DNA of 64,000 nucleotides from Pseudomonas sp. Q1-7 (GCF_028010285.1 NZ_CP116304.1:1876501-1940500); one strand, 5' to 3'; counted from the first letter of the stretch, positions 51,051 to 59,379 are shown. Made by a program: numbers and translations. Notes: generated from the letters alone by a model not told the origin.

Positions 51051-51288
51051 ATGACGCGGTCGCTTTCGTCGGTCGGCAGTGGATTGATCGTCCTGCCGGC
51101 CGCACTCGTCGCCGTTGCGCCCCCTGTCCATAGACATGTACCTGCCCACCTTCGCACGGAACCTCGCCGCGAGGGATGCCCGGTGCGAACCATGGACAAT
51201 GTCCGTGTTGCGACAACTGAGGGTAGAAGGAAGGTATCGTGACTATGGGGATTTAGTGTGTAGAGATCGAGCCTGTCGCCTTGACTGA
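51051..51288 (+). pseudogene. relic of a Bcr/CflA-type MFS transporter N-terminus
   Basis: An ATG at 51051 opens MTRSLSSVGSGLIVLPAALV. At a C5 run (51120-51124) the frame is lost. In the next frame APLSIDMYLPTFARNLAA follows, the N-terminal helix-1 signature of Bcr/CflA multidrug transporters. After that the sequence no longer resembles a transporter and stops at 51286-51288. No downstream helices remain. It is therefore a short, frameshifted 5' fragment. Confidence 0.55.
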
Positions 51289-52440
51289 AGACCTTTAGCT
51301 GCATGCAGCTTTTCTACTCGATACTTAATGGCGCATCGCGCCGAATTCTCAACTCTCGCCAGACTCATCACCTGATAACGAGCCATGCGTTTTCGGAATG
51401 GATTCTTACGCCTGGCCGAAGCCAATCCTTGGTAAGAGGACGAAGTGACAGATGCTATGAGGTACGTAAAGAGATTCAGTTCGTGTCGTCGAGTTGCTAC
51501 GGGCTTTCATTTTGCTGAACGCTGAAGTTAGACATAGATGCAAGTGAGGAACTGCACGTAGGATTGCGTGGATACGCCAAGCTAGGCTCTTGTATAAGGA
51601 AGTTTCCTACATTATTCCGAGAAATGGCTTAATCATTCGAGTGGTCTATTTAAATTCTTTGGTTATATAAAATAAGGGTGGTTGCGAGGCTAAAGAAATT
51701 GGTCGTGAGTTGTTCGTACTTTTTGCTCTGAGGTAATGTCCCAGGGGCGGTCGGACATCTCCGTGGTGTATTTGCCTGCCCGTCGCTCGGTTACGCAATA
51801 TGTGCGATAACGAGTGTCGGATGCTGATTCTTGTTTTCTCACTTAGGTGTGTATATGTGCAAACTACTACGAAAAATCCGATTATTCTTGGGCAAGGAAA
51901 GTTGCGCCGACACTCTCTCAGTGGCGGTATCGTCGTGGGGCTAAAGGTCGGCGAAGTTGATGGTGTTGCAAAAGGACGGTCTCTATTCATGGTTTCGGGA
52001 GAGCGGCTCTGTCGCGTGGGCGCAACTCAAAGAATAATTTTATATAAATTAGGTCGGCGTGCCTTTCTTTTGGGGCGTGCACGGGAATAGGCGAGTATTG
52101 TTTGTGTGGGGCGCTTTAGTCTATCTACTTAGTGATGGGTAAGTTGGAAGGGGTGGATCGCTCGGGCAATATGTTTGAAGTTTAGAGTGGTGTGTGGAAG
52201 GTCTAATGTTTCAGAGGGTTTCTGCGCGTATTTGACGATGCTTCGAGGGGGCTGGTTTTATTGCTAGGTGAGATATATTTATTCGGTTGACTGGATTGTG
52301 AGTTTATGTTTTTAGTGTTTGGGTATTAATCTGGCGTATTTTAAGGGGGGTTGCCTCCTGGGCTTTTGGGGAGGCAAAGGCGATGATTGGATTTCTTCTT
52401 TTGCTATTCGAAGATGATTGTCGGTTGTCGCATTATCATT
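51289..52440. other. AT-rich gene-poor island
   Basis: This 1.15-kb stretch has visibly lower GC than the rest of the window. I found no open frame with a convincing ribosome-binding site or recognisable product; frames around 51646-51990 (minus) and 51800-52090 (plus) have no domain features. Local structures are a 14-bp palindrome AGCTGCATGCAGCT (51297-51310) followed by TTTTCT, and the hairpin listed at 52351. The composition suggests acquired DNA. Confidence 0.6.
52351..52377. terminator. hairpin upstream of the microcin-like gene
   Basis: The perfect 8-bp stem TTGCCTCC/GGAGGCAA has an 11-nt loop. It lies about 90 bp before the microcin-like start codon. It may terminate upstream transcription or belong to the microcin leader. 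Confidence 0.5.
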
Positions 52441-52466
52441 GTGGATTTCGTTAAGAAGGAGAAGGT

Positions 52467-52731
52467 ATGAGGGAGTTGACTTATTTTGAATTGGAACTGG
52501 TTGGGGGCTGGAAATGCTACCGATACAGTTAACACCACAGTAACGACATCTGGCGCTGGGTATGCGGCAGGACGCGTTATTGCTTCGGCGGTTGGAGGGG
52601 CAGTTAATGGAAGTCGGGCTGGCTTGTATGGGGCAGCAGTAGGTGCCGTCATTGGTGCGGCAGCGGGTGTGTATGATTGGTATAACAGTGCTCCTGATGG
52701 AAGCGATTATGGTGATGGTGCTGGATATTAA
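52467..52731 (+). pseudogene. microcin-like (class II bacteriocin) precursor, leader and core out of frame
   Basis: ATG 52467 has AAGGAG 6 bp upstream and opens MRELTYFELELVGG, a double-glycine-type leader like those of colicin V and microcin L (MREITLNEMNNVSGA). In this sequence that frame ends at 52530-52532 after 21 residues. One base forward, the frame continues to 52731 as a 70-odd residue glycine-rich peptide with zipper spacing (AVGGAVNGSRAGLYGAAVGA; VIGAAAGVYDWYNSAP), no Cys, and tail YGDGAGY. Removing one G from the G5 run at 52503-52507 fuses them as ELVGAG-NATDTV. It is either a broken gene, a phase-variable run or a sequencing error. Confidence 0.65.
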
Positions 52732-52745
52732 TCTATGAAGAATAG

Positions 52746-52767
52746 CCAGGTGGTGATTGCCGCCTGG
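52746..52767 (+). terminator. hairpin between the microcin-like and small membrane genes
   Basis: An 8-bp stem CCAGGTGG/CCGCCTGG (one G-T pair) with a 6-nt loop is followed by ATTTAATT. It could attenuate transcription into the downstream gene, a common arrangement between bacteriocin and immunity genes. Confidence 0.5.
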
Positions 52768-52791
52768 ATTTAATTGAGGAGGGATGAATAG

Positions 52792-52998
52792 GTGAGGTTT
52801 TTCTCAAGGAAGGCGTTTGATCAAGGGCTTTGGTTTGTTGTTTTTTATGTTTTGGTTGTTCTAACTTTGGCAAGCGTTCTTTCGACTGTGTATTTTGCTG
52901 TTTTGGGGGAGGGTGGTAAGAGGAATGAGAGCTTTATTTCCGCTTTGGTCGGCATGGTTTTGGTTTTGTTGCTAAAGGTTGGGCGAAAAAGCCTATAA
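52792..52998 (+). CDS. small two-helix membrane protein, candidate immunity protein
   Basis: This 68-residue protein starts at GTG 52792 with a strong AGGAGG 9 bp upstream. The ATG between them stops after three codons. It has a basic N-terminus (MRFFSRKAFDQG), helix 1 at about 13-38 (LWFVVFYVLVVLTLASVLST), a short polar loop GEGGKRNES and helix 2 at about 46-62. Size, topology and position directly after the microcin-like gene fit an immunity protein. No sequence family is recognised, so the role is inferred from context. Confidence 0.6.
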   Translation: MRFFSRKAFDQGLWFVVFYVLVVLTLASVLSTVYFAVLGEGGKRNESFISALVGMVLVLLLKVGRKSL

Positions 52999-53164
52999 AG
53001 GATGGTCTGAAATTGCCACGTGTTCCTGGCTGACTTCACGCCCGCCGATTTTTGAAAGCGGCCAATTGATCAAAAACACTCAGATCATCAGGGTTTCCCT
53101 AAGTGGTAGCGCCGGGCGCAGACGATTGTGACGGGTGCCCTGAAGCGTTCGACGAGACTCCTAC

Positions 53165-53300
53165 GAGTATTCGCCAATGGTGTCATACCGAAGAGCGTCT
53201 AGATATAGAGCGCCATCACGCGGGTCTGCAGGAGATCCGGCGCCAGACCTTGTAGCAGGATGTTGGTGCCCGCGCTGCAGTTGATTACGGTGAAGCGGTG
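53165..53300 (-). pseudogene. fragment of an MFS transporter related to the gene at 55444-56688
   Basis: Base by base, this stretch aligns with 55590-55725 in register (shared ATCCGGCGCCAG, AGCAGGATGTTGGTGCCC), with roughly three-quarters identity by eye. On the minus strand it reads GTNILLQ and, after a frame change, ALYLDALRYDTIGEYS against ALYTSTRFGFDAIGG in the intact gene. Only about 45 codons remain. It is a decayed second copy or a divergent homologue. Confidence 0.72.
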
Positions 53301-53479
53301 CAACGCTTGGCGGACTGTATCGGCAATGGCTCCAACTTAGCCAAGGCAATCATCGTCGCTTCGTTCCGGCCGACGATCCCGAACTCACCGCCGAAGTCTG
53401 GTGCGCCGCGGTGGCAATGGCTTTCGACGGCGAGATCGTTGTGGGCGAAGACGGAATGGAGATCGGCCTTGGTCGATGA
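53300..53479 (+). pseudogene. 3' relic of an unidentified coding sequence
   Basis: A protein-like stretch runs on from RLADCIGNGSNLAKA and, after a frame change at about 53345, as NHRRFVPADDPELTAEVW and AFDGEIVVGEDGMEIGLGR to a stop at 53477-53479. Codon use is high-GC, unlike the island to its left. No start codon or upstream part is present. I cannot name the family. The remaining ~100 bp to the cupin gene holds nothing recognisable. Confidence 0.45.
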
Positions 53480-53581
53480 ACGACTTTCCGCAAGGCGACG
53501 CGACCCACGTCGGATACCGACTCTGGCCGCGTTGTGTTTACCAGCTTTTCCCAGGCCTGCGCTGTCTTCCGACAGCCGGCT

Positions 53582-53947
53582 TCAGGCCACCGCGTAGTAG
53601 TGCTTCACGAAGCTCTCGCTGAGCACTTCCCAGAGCACCGGAGTGCCCTTGTTTACGAACCAGGTGTCGCCAGTCTTGAACACCTGGCTGTGGCCGGTGG
53701 ATTCGTCGGTCAGGCGCAGTTCGCCGCTGACTACGGTGGCTTGTTCGCTGAAGGGGTAGACCATGCGGAACTTGCCCCGGGTGGTGCCGAAGTAGGCCGC
53801 GCTGACCGGGTCGGTGGGGGCGCCGGCGGTCATCTTGCCGAAGGCGCGGACCTCGCCTTCGAGGATTTCCGAGCCGAGATCGGCGACCGTGCCCCAGGCG
53901 TCCAGTTCGTCGAGGGTGATGCCGTGCTTGATGGGCGTGAGGGCCAT
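53582..53947 (-). CDS. small cupin-domain protein
   Basis: This 121-residue cytoplasmic protein is a single cupin barrel of the EutQ/DUF861 type: FRMVYPFSEQATVVSGELRLTDESTG (motif 1) and VFKTGDTWFVNKGTPVLWEV (motif 2, with aromatic gatekeepers). The usual metal-binding histidines are largely missing, so metal binding is doubtful. It is just downstream (45 bp) of an amine-oxidase-like FAD gene on the same strand, a pairing common in amine and amino-acid catabolic clusters. Confidence 0.85.
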   Translation of the reverse strand: MALTPIKHGITLDELDAWGTVADLGSEILEGEVRAFGKMTAGAPTDPVSAAYFGTTRGKFRMVYPFSEQATVVSGELRLTDESTGHSQVFKTGDTWFVNKGTPVLWEVLSESFVKHYYAVA

Positions 53948-53992
53948 GGATAGTGCTCCTGTGCGATTGAACCTGTTGGGTGGTGAGCGTGG

Positions 53993-55291
53993 CTAGCGTC
54001 GGCCGTTCCAGTAGCCGGACACCTGATGCCAGGTCTTGCCGGCGCTGAGCAGCAAGGGGCGGACCTGGTCCTTGCCGTGGACGCGGATGCGTTTCACCGA
54101 GCTGATCAGGTCGTAGCGGGCGGAGCCTTCGCTCATGCCCTCGGCCAGTACCTTGCAGATGATGTGGCTGGGCGTGACGCCGAAGCCCGAATAGCCCTGG
54201 ACGAAGAAGGCATTGGGGCGACCGGGCAGGGTGCCGATCTGCGGGAATAGGTTGGGGCTGCAGGCCATGGGGCCGCCCCAGGCGAGGTCGATCTTCACGT
54301 TTTCCAGGTAGGGGAAGATCTTCAGCATCAGCGCACGGTTCCAGGCCTTGAGATCGCCCGGAATGTGTTCGATGAAGGGGGTGGCGGAACCGAACAGCAG
54401 GCGGTTTTCGTTGGTTACCCGGTAGTAGTCGATGACCGGGCGGATGTCGCTGTAGGCACCGCGAATCGGACTGATGCGCTGGATCAGCTCTTCCGGCAGC
54501 GGCTCGGTCATCATCTGGAAGGCATAGGTGTTGATGGTGGACTTGTGCAGTTCGGGTTCCAGCTTGTTGAGGAAGCTGTCACAGGCCCAGAGCAGCTTGC
54601 TCGCCCGGACCGAACCCTTGGCGGTGCGCACGGTGATGCGCTCGCCATAGCTCACGTCCAGCGCCGGGCTGTACTCGAATATCTTCACGCCATGGCTGGC
54701 CAGCGCCTTGGCCTCGCCGAGCAGCAGGTTGAGGGAATGCACGTGTCCGCCACCCATGTGCAGCAGGGCGCTTGAGTAGGCGTCGGAGCCGATGATCTGG
54801 CGCACTTCCGATCCATCCAGGTAGCGGATTTCGTGCCTGGAATTGAGCGATTTGAACTCCTTCTCCCAGGCCCGCAGGGTCTTTGCCTGGCGCGCGTTGA
54901 AGCCCATGTAGCCGTATCCATGGCAGAAGTCGGCGTCGATGCCGTACTTCTGGATGCGGCCCTTGATGATGTCGGCACCCAGGTCGCTGATCTCGAAGAT
55001 CGAGCGCAGTCCGTCCTCGCCGACGTCCTTGCGGATCTTGTTCAGGTCATGGCCGATGCCCGCCATGATCTGCCCACCGTTGCGCCCGGTTCCTCCGAAG
55101 CCCAGGTAGCGCGCTTCCAGCACCACGATGTCGGTGATGCCTTTTTCGGCCAGTTCAAGGGCCGTGTTGATGCCGGAGAAGCCGCCGCCGATGACGACGA
55201 CGTCGGCTTCCAGGTCCTGCTCCAGGGAGGGGAAGGACAGGTCGTACTTTCGGGTCGCGGTGTAGTAGGTGGGGGTCTCGATAGTGATCAT
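53993..55291 (-). CDS. FAD-dependent oxidoreductase (PuuB/DadA-like amine oxidase)
   Basis: This 432-residue protein starts at ATG 55291; a 74-residue upstream extension has no support. The FAD motif is VVVIGGGFSGINTALELAEKG (about 30-50), then LEARYLGFGGTGRNGGQIMAGIG, a hallmark of gamma-glutamylputrescine oxidase-type enzymes, and a late QGYSGFGVTPSHIICKVLAEG. Such enzymes oxidise an amine to an aldehyde with release of ammonia and hydrogen peroxide. The substrate is unknown. An amine that yields an aryl-acetaldehyde would fit the neighbourhood. Confidence 0.88.
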   Translation of the reverse strand: MITIETPTYYTATRKYDLSFPSLEQDLEADVVVIGGGFSGINTALELAEKGITDIVVLEARYLGFGGTGRNGGQIMAGIGHDLNKIRKDVGEDGLRSIFEISDLGADIIKGRIQKYGIDADFCHGYGYMGFNARQAKTLRAWEKEFKSLNSRHEIRYLDGSEVRQIIGSDAYSSALLHMGGGHVHSLNLLLGEAKALASHGVKIFEYSPALDVSYGERITVRTAKGSVRASKLLWACDSFLNKLEPELHKSTINTYAFQMMTEPLPEELIQRISPIRGAYSDIRPVIDYYRVTNENRLLFGSATPFIEHIPGDLKAWNRALMLKIFPYLENVKIDLAWGGPMACSPNLFPQIGTLPGRPNAFFVQGYSGFGVTPSHIICKVLAEGMSEGSARYDLISSVKRIRVHGKDQVRPLLLSAGKTWHQVSGYWNGRR

Positions 55292-55443
55292 GACGGCAGC
55301 CTGGAACCGGGTGGCAAGGGGCGGCGGATGCCGCGCGAATGACCTATTAGGGGCCCGCGCGGTGCTACCTGTCTTGACCCAGGCTGCCGGGGTTCTTGTC
55401 CGGGACTGACAAGCCTTCCCCGGTCTTGCGGAAAGGGCGGCCC

Positions 55444-56688
55444 TCAGGCCGTGGTCGGCGCCTCGGCGATCTCCCGGCCCAACTGGCGCTGGCGTGGCAG
55501 CAGCCAGGCGCAATAGGCCAGTAGCACCAGGCCGGCACCGGCCATGGCCCAGGGCGCGCCGAATCGTTCGGCGAGCACACCCACCAGCAGGCCGCCGATG
55601 GCATCGAAGCCGAAGCGCGTCGAGGTGTAGAGCGCCACCACCCGGCCACGCAGATGCTCCGGCGCCAGGCTCTGCAGCAGGATGTTGGTGCCCACATTGC
55701 AGTTGGTGATGGCGAAGCCGAGCACCGCCATGGCCAGCAGCGAGAGCACGAGTTGTCCGCTGGCCGCGAAAGCCAGCAGCGCAGCGCCGGCGGCCAGGGC
55801 GCAGGCCATGATGCTGCCGACCAGGCTGGGCAGCGCGTGGCGGTTGGCGAGGAACAGCGTGCCCAGCAGCGAGCCGAGGCCAGCCGCCCCCCAGAGCCAG
55901 CCCAGGGTGCGTGCGTCGCCGGTGAAGATGTCCTTGGCGAACACGGGCAGCAGCACGGCATAGCTGGAGGCGGTGAGGTTGACCACCAGCACGCTGGTCA
56001 TCATCAGGCGGATCGGCGGACGGCCGGCGATGTACCGCAAACCTTCACGGAACACGTCGCGGGTGGAACCCTGGGCGCGGGGCGTTGGCGCCATGCGGAT
56101 CACCAGCAGGCCCGCGGCCAACCCCAGGTAGGACAGCGCATTGAGGGCGAAACAGGCGGCCTCGCTGGTGAAACCCAGCAGCACGCCGGCCAGGGGCGGG
56201 CCGATGAAGCGCGATGAGTTGAACAGCATGGCATTGAGGGCCAGCGCGTTGGGCAAGTCCTCCTTGCCGCTGACGAACTGGCTCAACAGGGACTGACGCA
56301 AGGGGGTATCGAAGGCGTTGAGCACGCCGAGCAGGGCGGCCATGGCGACGATCAGCGTCGGCCCGATCAGCCCGGTAGCGGTGAGCAGGGTCAGGCCGAT
56401 GGCTTGAAGACCGAGCAACCCCTGGACGCCAATCAGCAGTCGGCGCTTGTCATGACGGTCGATCCAGGCGCCCGCCAGGGGACCGACCAGGAGCTGGGGC
56501 AGCAACGCCGCGAAGGTGGTAACCCCGAGCAAGGCGGCTGAACCGGTGAGGCGGTAGATCAGCCAGGCCAGCGCCACCTGTTGCAGCCAGCTGCCCAGGG
56601 TGGAAATGGCCTGGCCGGTGAAGTACAGGCGGAAGTTGCGGTGGCGCAGGGCGCGGATGGCCTTGGGCCAGGGGCGTCGTTCGGACAT
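55444..56688 (-). CDS. MFS transporter (EntS-like, MFS_3)
   Basis: This 414-residue protein has 12 membrane helices. N-terminal motif: ALRHRNFRLYFTGQAISTLGSWLQQVALAWL, typical of the EntS/MFS_3 exporters. The inter-helix motif GPLAGAWIDRHDKRRLLIG is motif A. The second half contains NCNVGTNILLQSLAPEHLRGRV. It probably exports a small molecule. A TTAA-N4-TTAA box about 39 bp upstream links it to the hpa promoters. A decayed relative lies at 53165. Confidence 0.92.
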   Translation of the reverse strand: MSERRPWPKAIRALRHRNFRLYFTGQAISTLGSWLQQVALAWLIYRLTGSAALLGVTTFAALLPQLLVGPLAGAWIDRHDKRRLLIGVQGLLGLQAIGLTLLTATGLIGPTLIVAMAALLGVLNAFDTPLRQSLLSQFVSGKEDLPNALALNAMLFNSSRFIGPPLAGVLLGFTSEAACFALNALSYLGLAAGLLVIRMAPTPRAQGSTRDVFREGLRYIAGRPPIRLMMTSVLVVNLTASSYAVLLPVFAKDIFTGDARTLGWLWGAAGLGSLLGTLFLANRHALPSLVGSIMACALAAGAALLAFAASGQLVLSLLAMAVLGFAITNCNVGTNILLQSLAPEHLRGRVVALYTSTRFGFDAIGGLLVGVLAERFGAPWAMAGAGLVLLAYCAWLLPRQRQLGREIAEAPTTA

Positions 56689-56721
56689 CTGGACGGTTAC
56701 GGGCAGGATGGAAAGAGAAGG

Positions 56722-56733
56722 TTAATATCTTAA
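56722..56733. promoter_or_regulatory. TTAA-N4-TTAA box upstream of the MFS gene
   Basis: TTAATATCTTAA inside GTTAATATCTTAAC, centre about 39 bp upstream of the MFS start codon. It has the same half-sites and spacing as the hpaG1 operators, but a single copy. Confidence 0.5.
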
Positions 56734-56748
56734 CTTCCAGCGCCCTAC

Positions 56749-56847
56749 TGTGGGTTCGAATTCATTCGAAAAGGGTCGCGCAGCGGCCCCGAGGGAGTTT
56801 CCATAGGCAAGACTTCCTCCCGCTTCGCGAATGAATTCGCCCCCACA
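56749..56847. repeat. REP-type inverted repeat
   Basis: The arms TGTGGGTTCGAATTCATTCG and CGCGAATGAATTCGCCCCCACA enclose a GC-rich middle. It belongs to the same family as the elements at 28941 and 36331 and lies between the MFS and SDR genes. Confidence 0.8.
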
Positions 56848-56850
56848 GCC

Positions 56851-57633
56851 TCACACCTGCCCGAAGGCCAATGTCGGCACGTCGACGATGCTCGACCCGC
56901 CATCCGCCACCAGGCTGGCGCCGGTGATGATCGAGGCTTCGTCCGAGAGCAGGAAGCGGCAGACGGAGGCGATTTCCTCGGGGCTGGCCGGACGGCGTAG
57001 CGGCACGTCGGCGGTGACCCGCGCATAGGCAGCATCCAGGCTCTCACCGTGGCGCTTCATCAGGGGCTGCATTTCGGCATCGGCCATGGGGGTGCGTACC
57101 CAGCCCGGGCAGAGGGCGTTCACCCGGACACCCAGCGGGCCATAGTCCCGCGCCAGGGAGCGGGTGAGGCCGAGCAACGCATGCTTGGCGGTGGTGTAGC
57201 CGCACACGCCTTCCCCGGCGGCCAGGGCGGCGATGGAGGCCATCAGGACCATCGACCCGCGACGTACCTGCAACAGTGGCAGGCAGGCGCGCGCGGTCTG
57301 GAAGGCGCTGTCGAGGTTGGCATGAATCGCCGCCTGCCAATCGTCGTCGGAGGTCTCGGTGGCGCGGCCCAGGCCGTGGCCGCCAGCGTTGGCGATCACC
57401 CCGTCGAGACCGCCGAAACGCTCCAGGATGGCCGGGATGAAGCGCGCCCAGTCCGTGCTGCTGGCGGCGTCCCCGCAGAGCACCAGGCCGCCGGTGTCGC
57501 GGGACACCGCTTCCAGCGGCTCGCGGCGACGCCCCACCAGCACCAGTTGCACCCCTTCTCCCGCCAGGCGCCACGCGCAGGCGGCGCCTATGCCGGTGCC
57601 GGCTCCGGTGATGAGGACGATGCGGCCGTTCAT
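56851..57633 (-). CDS. short-chain dehydrogenase/reductase (MoaE-like context)
   Basis: This 260-residue classical SDR has NAD(P) motif GAGTGIGAACAW (about 8-19), NAG at VIANAGGHGLG, catalytic Ser at MASIAALAAGEG, and the active YxxxK as YTTAKHALLG. It ends with the usual SGASLVADGG-like ITGASLVADGGSSIV. Its start overlaps moaF by 4 bp, so the two are translationally coupled. In the Klebsiella monoamine regulon an SDR accompanies MoaF, so a role in amine-derived aldehyde or alcohol metabolism is plausible. Confidence 0.9.
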   Translation of the reverse strand: MNGRIVLITGAGTGIGAACAWRLAGEGVQLVLVGRRREPLEAVSRDTGGLVLCGDAASSTDWARFIPAILERFGGLDGVIANAGGHGLGRATETSDDDWQAAIHANLDSAFQTARACLPLLQVRRGSMVLMASIAALAAGEGVCGYTTAKHALLGLTRSLARDYGPLGVRVNALCPGWVRTPMADAEMQPLMKRHGESLDAAYARVTADVPLRRPASPEEIASVCRFLLSDEASIITGASLVADGGSSIVDVPTLAFGQV

Positions 57634-58448
57634 TGCGGGTACTCCGTGCGGTTGAGCACGCTGCAGTGGGAGCTCACCGGGAAGTTCGACAACTGGCCGA
57701 AATCACCGCTGGCGTAGCCGCAGATCTTGCCGTCGCTGCGGTGGTGTTTCAGGTCGATCAGCACCACGCCGAGGGTGGGGATGATCTTCTCGCGCCAGAC
57801 AAACAGGTAGAGTTCGTCGGCGATCTTCAGGGTGTGGCAGCGGTCGGTATCGGCCAGCCCCTGTTCAACCCCTTTCAGGCACTGCCAGCTGTAGAAGTGC
57901 TCGTTGAGGTAGAGGTGCTCGTAGACCTCGGTGGGGCTGTAACGGTAGAGATTGCGCAGACCCACCAGATCGCGGCTCGGGGCATGGGGGCAGGCACCTT
58001 CGCGCCAGGCACGGTCAATGCTGCCGTGGAGGAAGTCGGCCTTCACCGAAGTCAGCTCGCCGCCGGAAAGGGCCTTGCCGAACAGGTCGCCCCGGCATTC
58101 CGCTTCCGTGGGCATCCGCCCGAGCACGGCGGTGAAGGCAGCGTTGGCAATGTCCAGCACCAGGCTTACGGAAATCTCGCGACCGTCGTCCTGCTTGAGG
58201 AAGTCCACCAGGTACAGGCCCTCGCGAACCGAGGTGGCGCGGTAGGGCGATTCACCCCGGGCGCTGCCGTCGGCCATGCTCCAGGCGAGCTGCTCGGCTT
58301 CGAAGCGATGCTCGATCCGCCAGCCATTGGCGAAGTGAAGGGTGAAGACCTTGCCAGCGAGGTCCGCCAGGTTCGGCAGGGTAAAGGCCTCGGGGGCGAA
58401 ACCGTCTGCCAGGGCGCCGACGTTGATCCATTCGGGTTGGGTGGTCAT
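57630..58448 (-). CDS. moaF: MoaF-family protein
   Basis: This 272-residue cytoplasmic protein consists of two lipocalin-like beta domains. The N-terminal one has GKVFTLHFANGWRIEHRFEAEQLAW, and the C-terminal one YLFVWREKIIPTLGVVLIDLKHHRSDGKICGYAS, the MoaF hallmark. MoaF was named in the Klebsiella monoamine (tyramine) regulon; its biochemical role is not clear to me. Here it is first of an operon with an SDR. The name is kept on family grounds. Confidence 0.82.
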   Translation of the reverse strand: MTTQPEWINVGALADGFAPEAFTLPNLADLAGKVFTLHFANGWRIEHRFEAEQLAWSMADGSARGESPYRATSVREGLYLVDFLKQDDGREISVSLVLDIANAAFTAVLGRMPTEAECRGDLFGKALSGGELTSVKADFLHGSIDRAWREGACPHAPSRDLVGLRNLYRYSPTEVYEHLYLNEHFYSWQCLKGVEQGLADTDRCHTLKIADELYLFVWREKIIPTLGVVLIDLKHHRSDGKICGYASGDFGQLSNFPVSSHCSVLNRTEYPQ

Positions 58449-58604
58449 GGCACATCTCCGTTGGGTTGGGTTGGGATGGCGCCATGGTCGGCCGGATGGG
58501 GGAGGGGCGGTATCAACCGGAAGGTGGAGCCCGTGCTCCGGCCTGCATGGGTTTCGTTTCTCTACGGAACGCCGCCCGACCCATCCACAAAAGCCGTCCG
58601 TGCT

Positions 58605-59261
58605 TCAGGGAAAGAGCTTGCGCACCAGCTCGGTTCGGCTGCGCGCGCCGGTCTTGCGGAACAGGTTGATCAGGTGGGTTTTCACCGTCGCCAGCCCCAG
58701 GTCCAGCTGGCGGGCGAGGTCCTTGTTGGTCAGGCCTTCGCGCAGCAGCAGGGCGATCGCCTGTTCGCGCGGCGTAAGACCGAGGAGTGCGTCGGTCGGC
58801 AGGGGCTGCTCCGGCATCTGGCGTACGGCGAGATCGAGCAGGCTGCGCAGGCCGTCGAGGCGCTGCAGGTCCTCGTTGGCGAAGGGGGTCAGGTCGCCGG
58901 TGCGCAGCAGGGAAATGCCCGCCACCGGCCGCTGCCGGTCGTGGGCGATCACTTCCACGACGTCGCGGATGCCATGACGGACCAGGAAACCCTGGTAGAT
59001 ACGTCGCGAGTCGCGCGCCTGGCGGGCCATGGCTTCGCGCAGGGGCACCACGGCGTGGCGTTCGTCCTGGCAAAGGGATGGCTGCAGCGGGTCGAAGTCG
59101 CGGTAGTGGTCGAGGTAGTCGCGGTGGGTGCGGGCGTTCATGTGCAGCAGTTGGAAGTCCCGGGCGCGCAGTTGCTCGTCGATCCGGTAGAAGGCGAAGC
59201 AGGACGCCGGGACTACCCGGCTGAAGGCGTGCAGGCAGTGCAGGCCGAAGTCTTCATGCAT
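58605..59261 (-). CDS. LuxR-type transcriptional regulator
   Basis: This 218-residue protein has an N-terminal GAF/PAS-like domain (about 1-140, with ASCFAFYRIDEQLRARDFQL and RDYLDHYRDFDPLQPS, a pattern of non-quorum LuxR regulators in amine clusters) and a C-terminal GerE-type HTH (about 158-218: LTPREQAIALLLREGLTNKD, LGLATVKTHLINLFRKTGA). It lacks the typical acyl-homoserine-lactone binding residues. It probably controls the neighbouring MoaF/SDR or porin/dehydrogenase genes. Confidence 0.87.
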   Translation of the reverse strand: MHEDFGLHCLHAFSRVVPASCFAFYRIDEQLRARDFQLLHMNARTHRDYLDHYRDFDPLQPSLCQDERHAVVPLREAMARQARDSRRIYQGFLVRHGIRDVVEVIAHDRQRPVAGISLLRTGDLTPFANEDLQRLDGLRSLLDLAVRQMPEQPLPTDALLGLTPREQAIALLLREGLTNKDLARQLDLGLATVKTHLINLFRKTGARSRTELVRKLFP

Positions 59262-59379
59262 GGCGACGCTCCTTTAAATGGAACGAGCGCGGCAGGTGCC
59301 GCGCTGTCGTGCACAACACCTATAGCAACCGGCCGCAGCTGTCTTGTCTTTCTCTGCAAGGCCGGTTGCCCCTTCCGGT

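Noticed and set aside
51646-52090. Overlapping small frames on both strands in the AT-rich island
   Set aside because: No ribosome-binding site, hydrophobic pattern or recognisable domain; neither could be preferred.
52486-52731. Microcin-like core as a stand-alone gene starting at TTG
   Set aside because: There is no ribosome-binding site before this TTG, and the true leader with AAGGAG lies in the frame next to it. Treated as one disrupted precursor instead.
58540-58600. Another GTAGGATGGG-type repeat near 58.55 kb
   Set aside because: Only a weak partial match (ATGGGTTTCGTTTCTCTAC ... CCCATCC) without a clear inverted structure.
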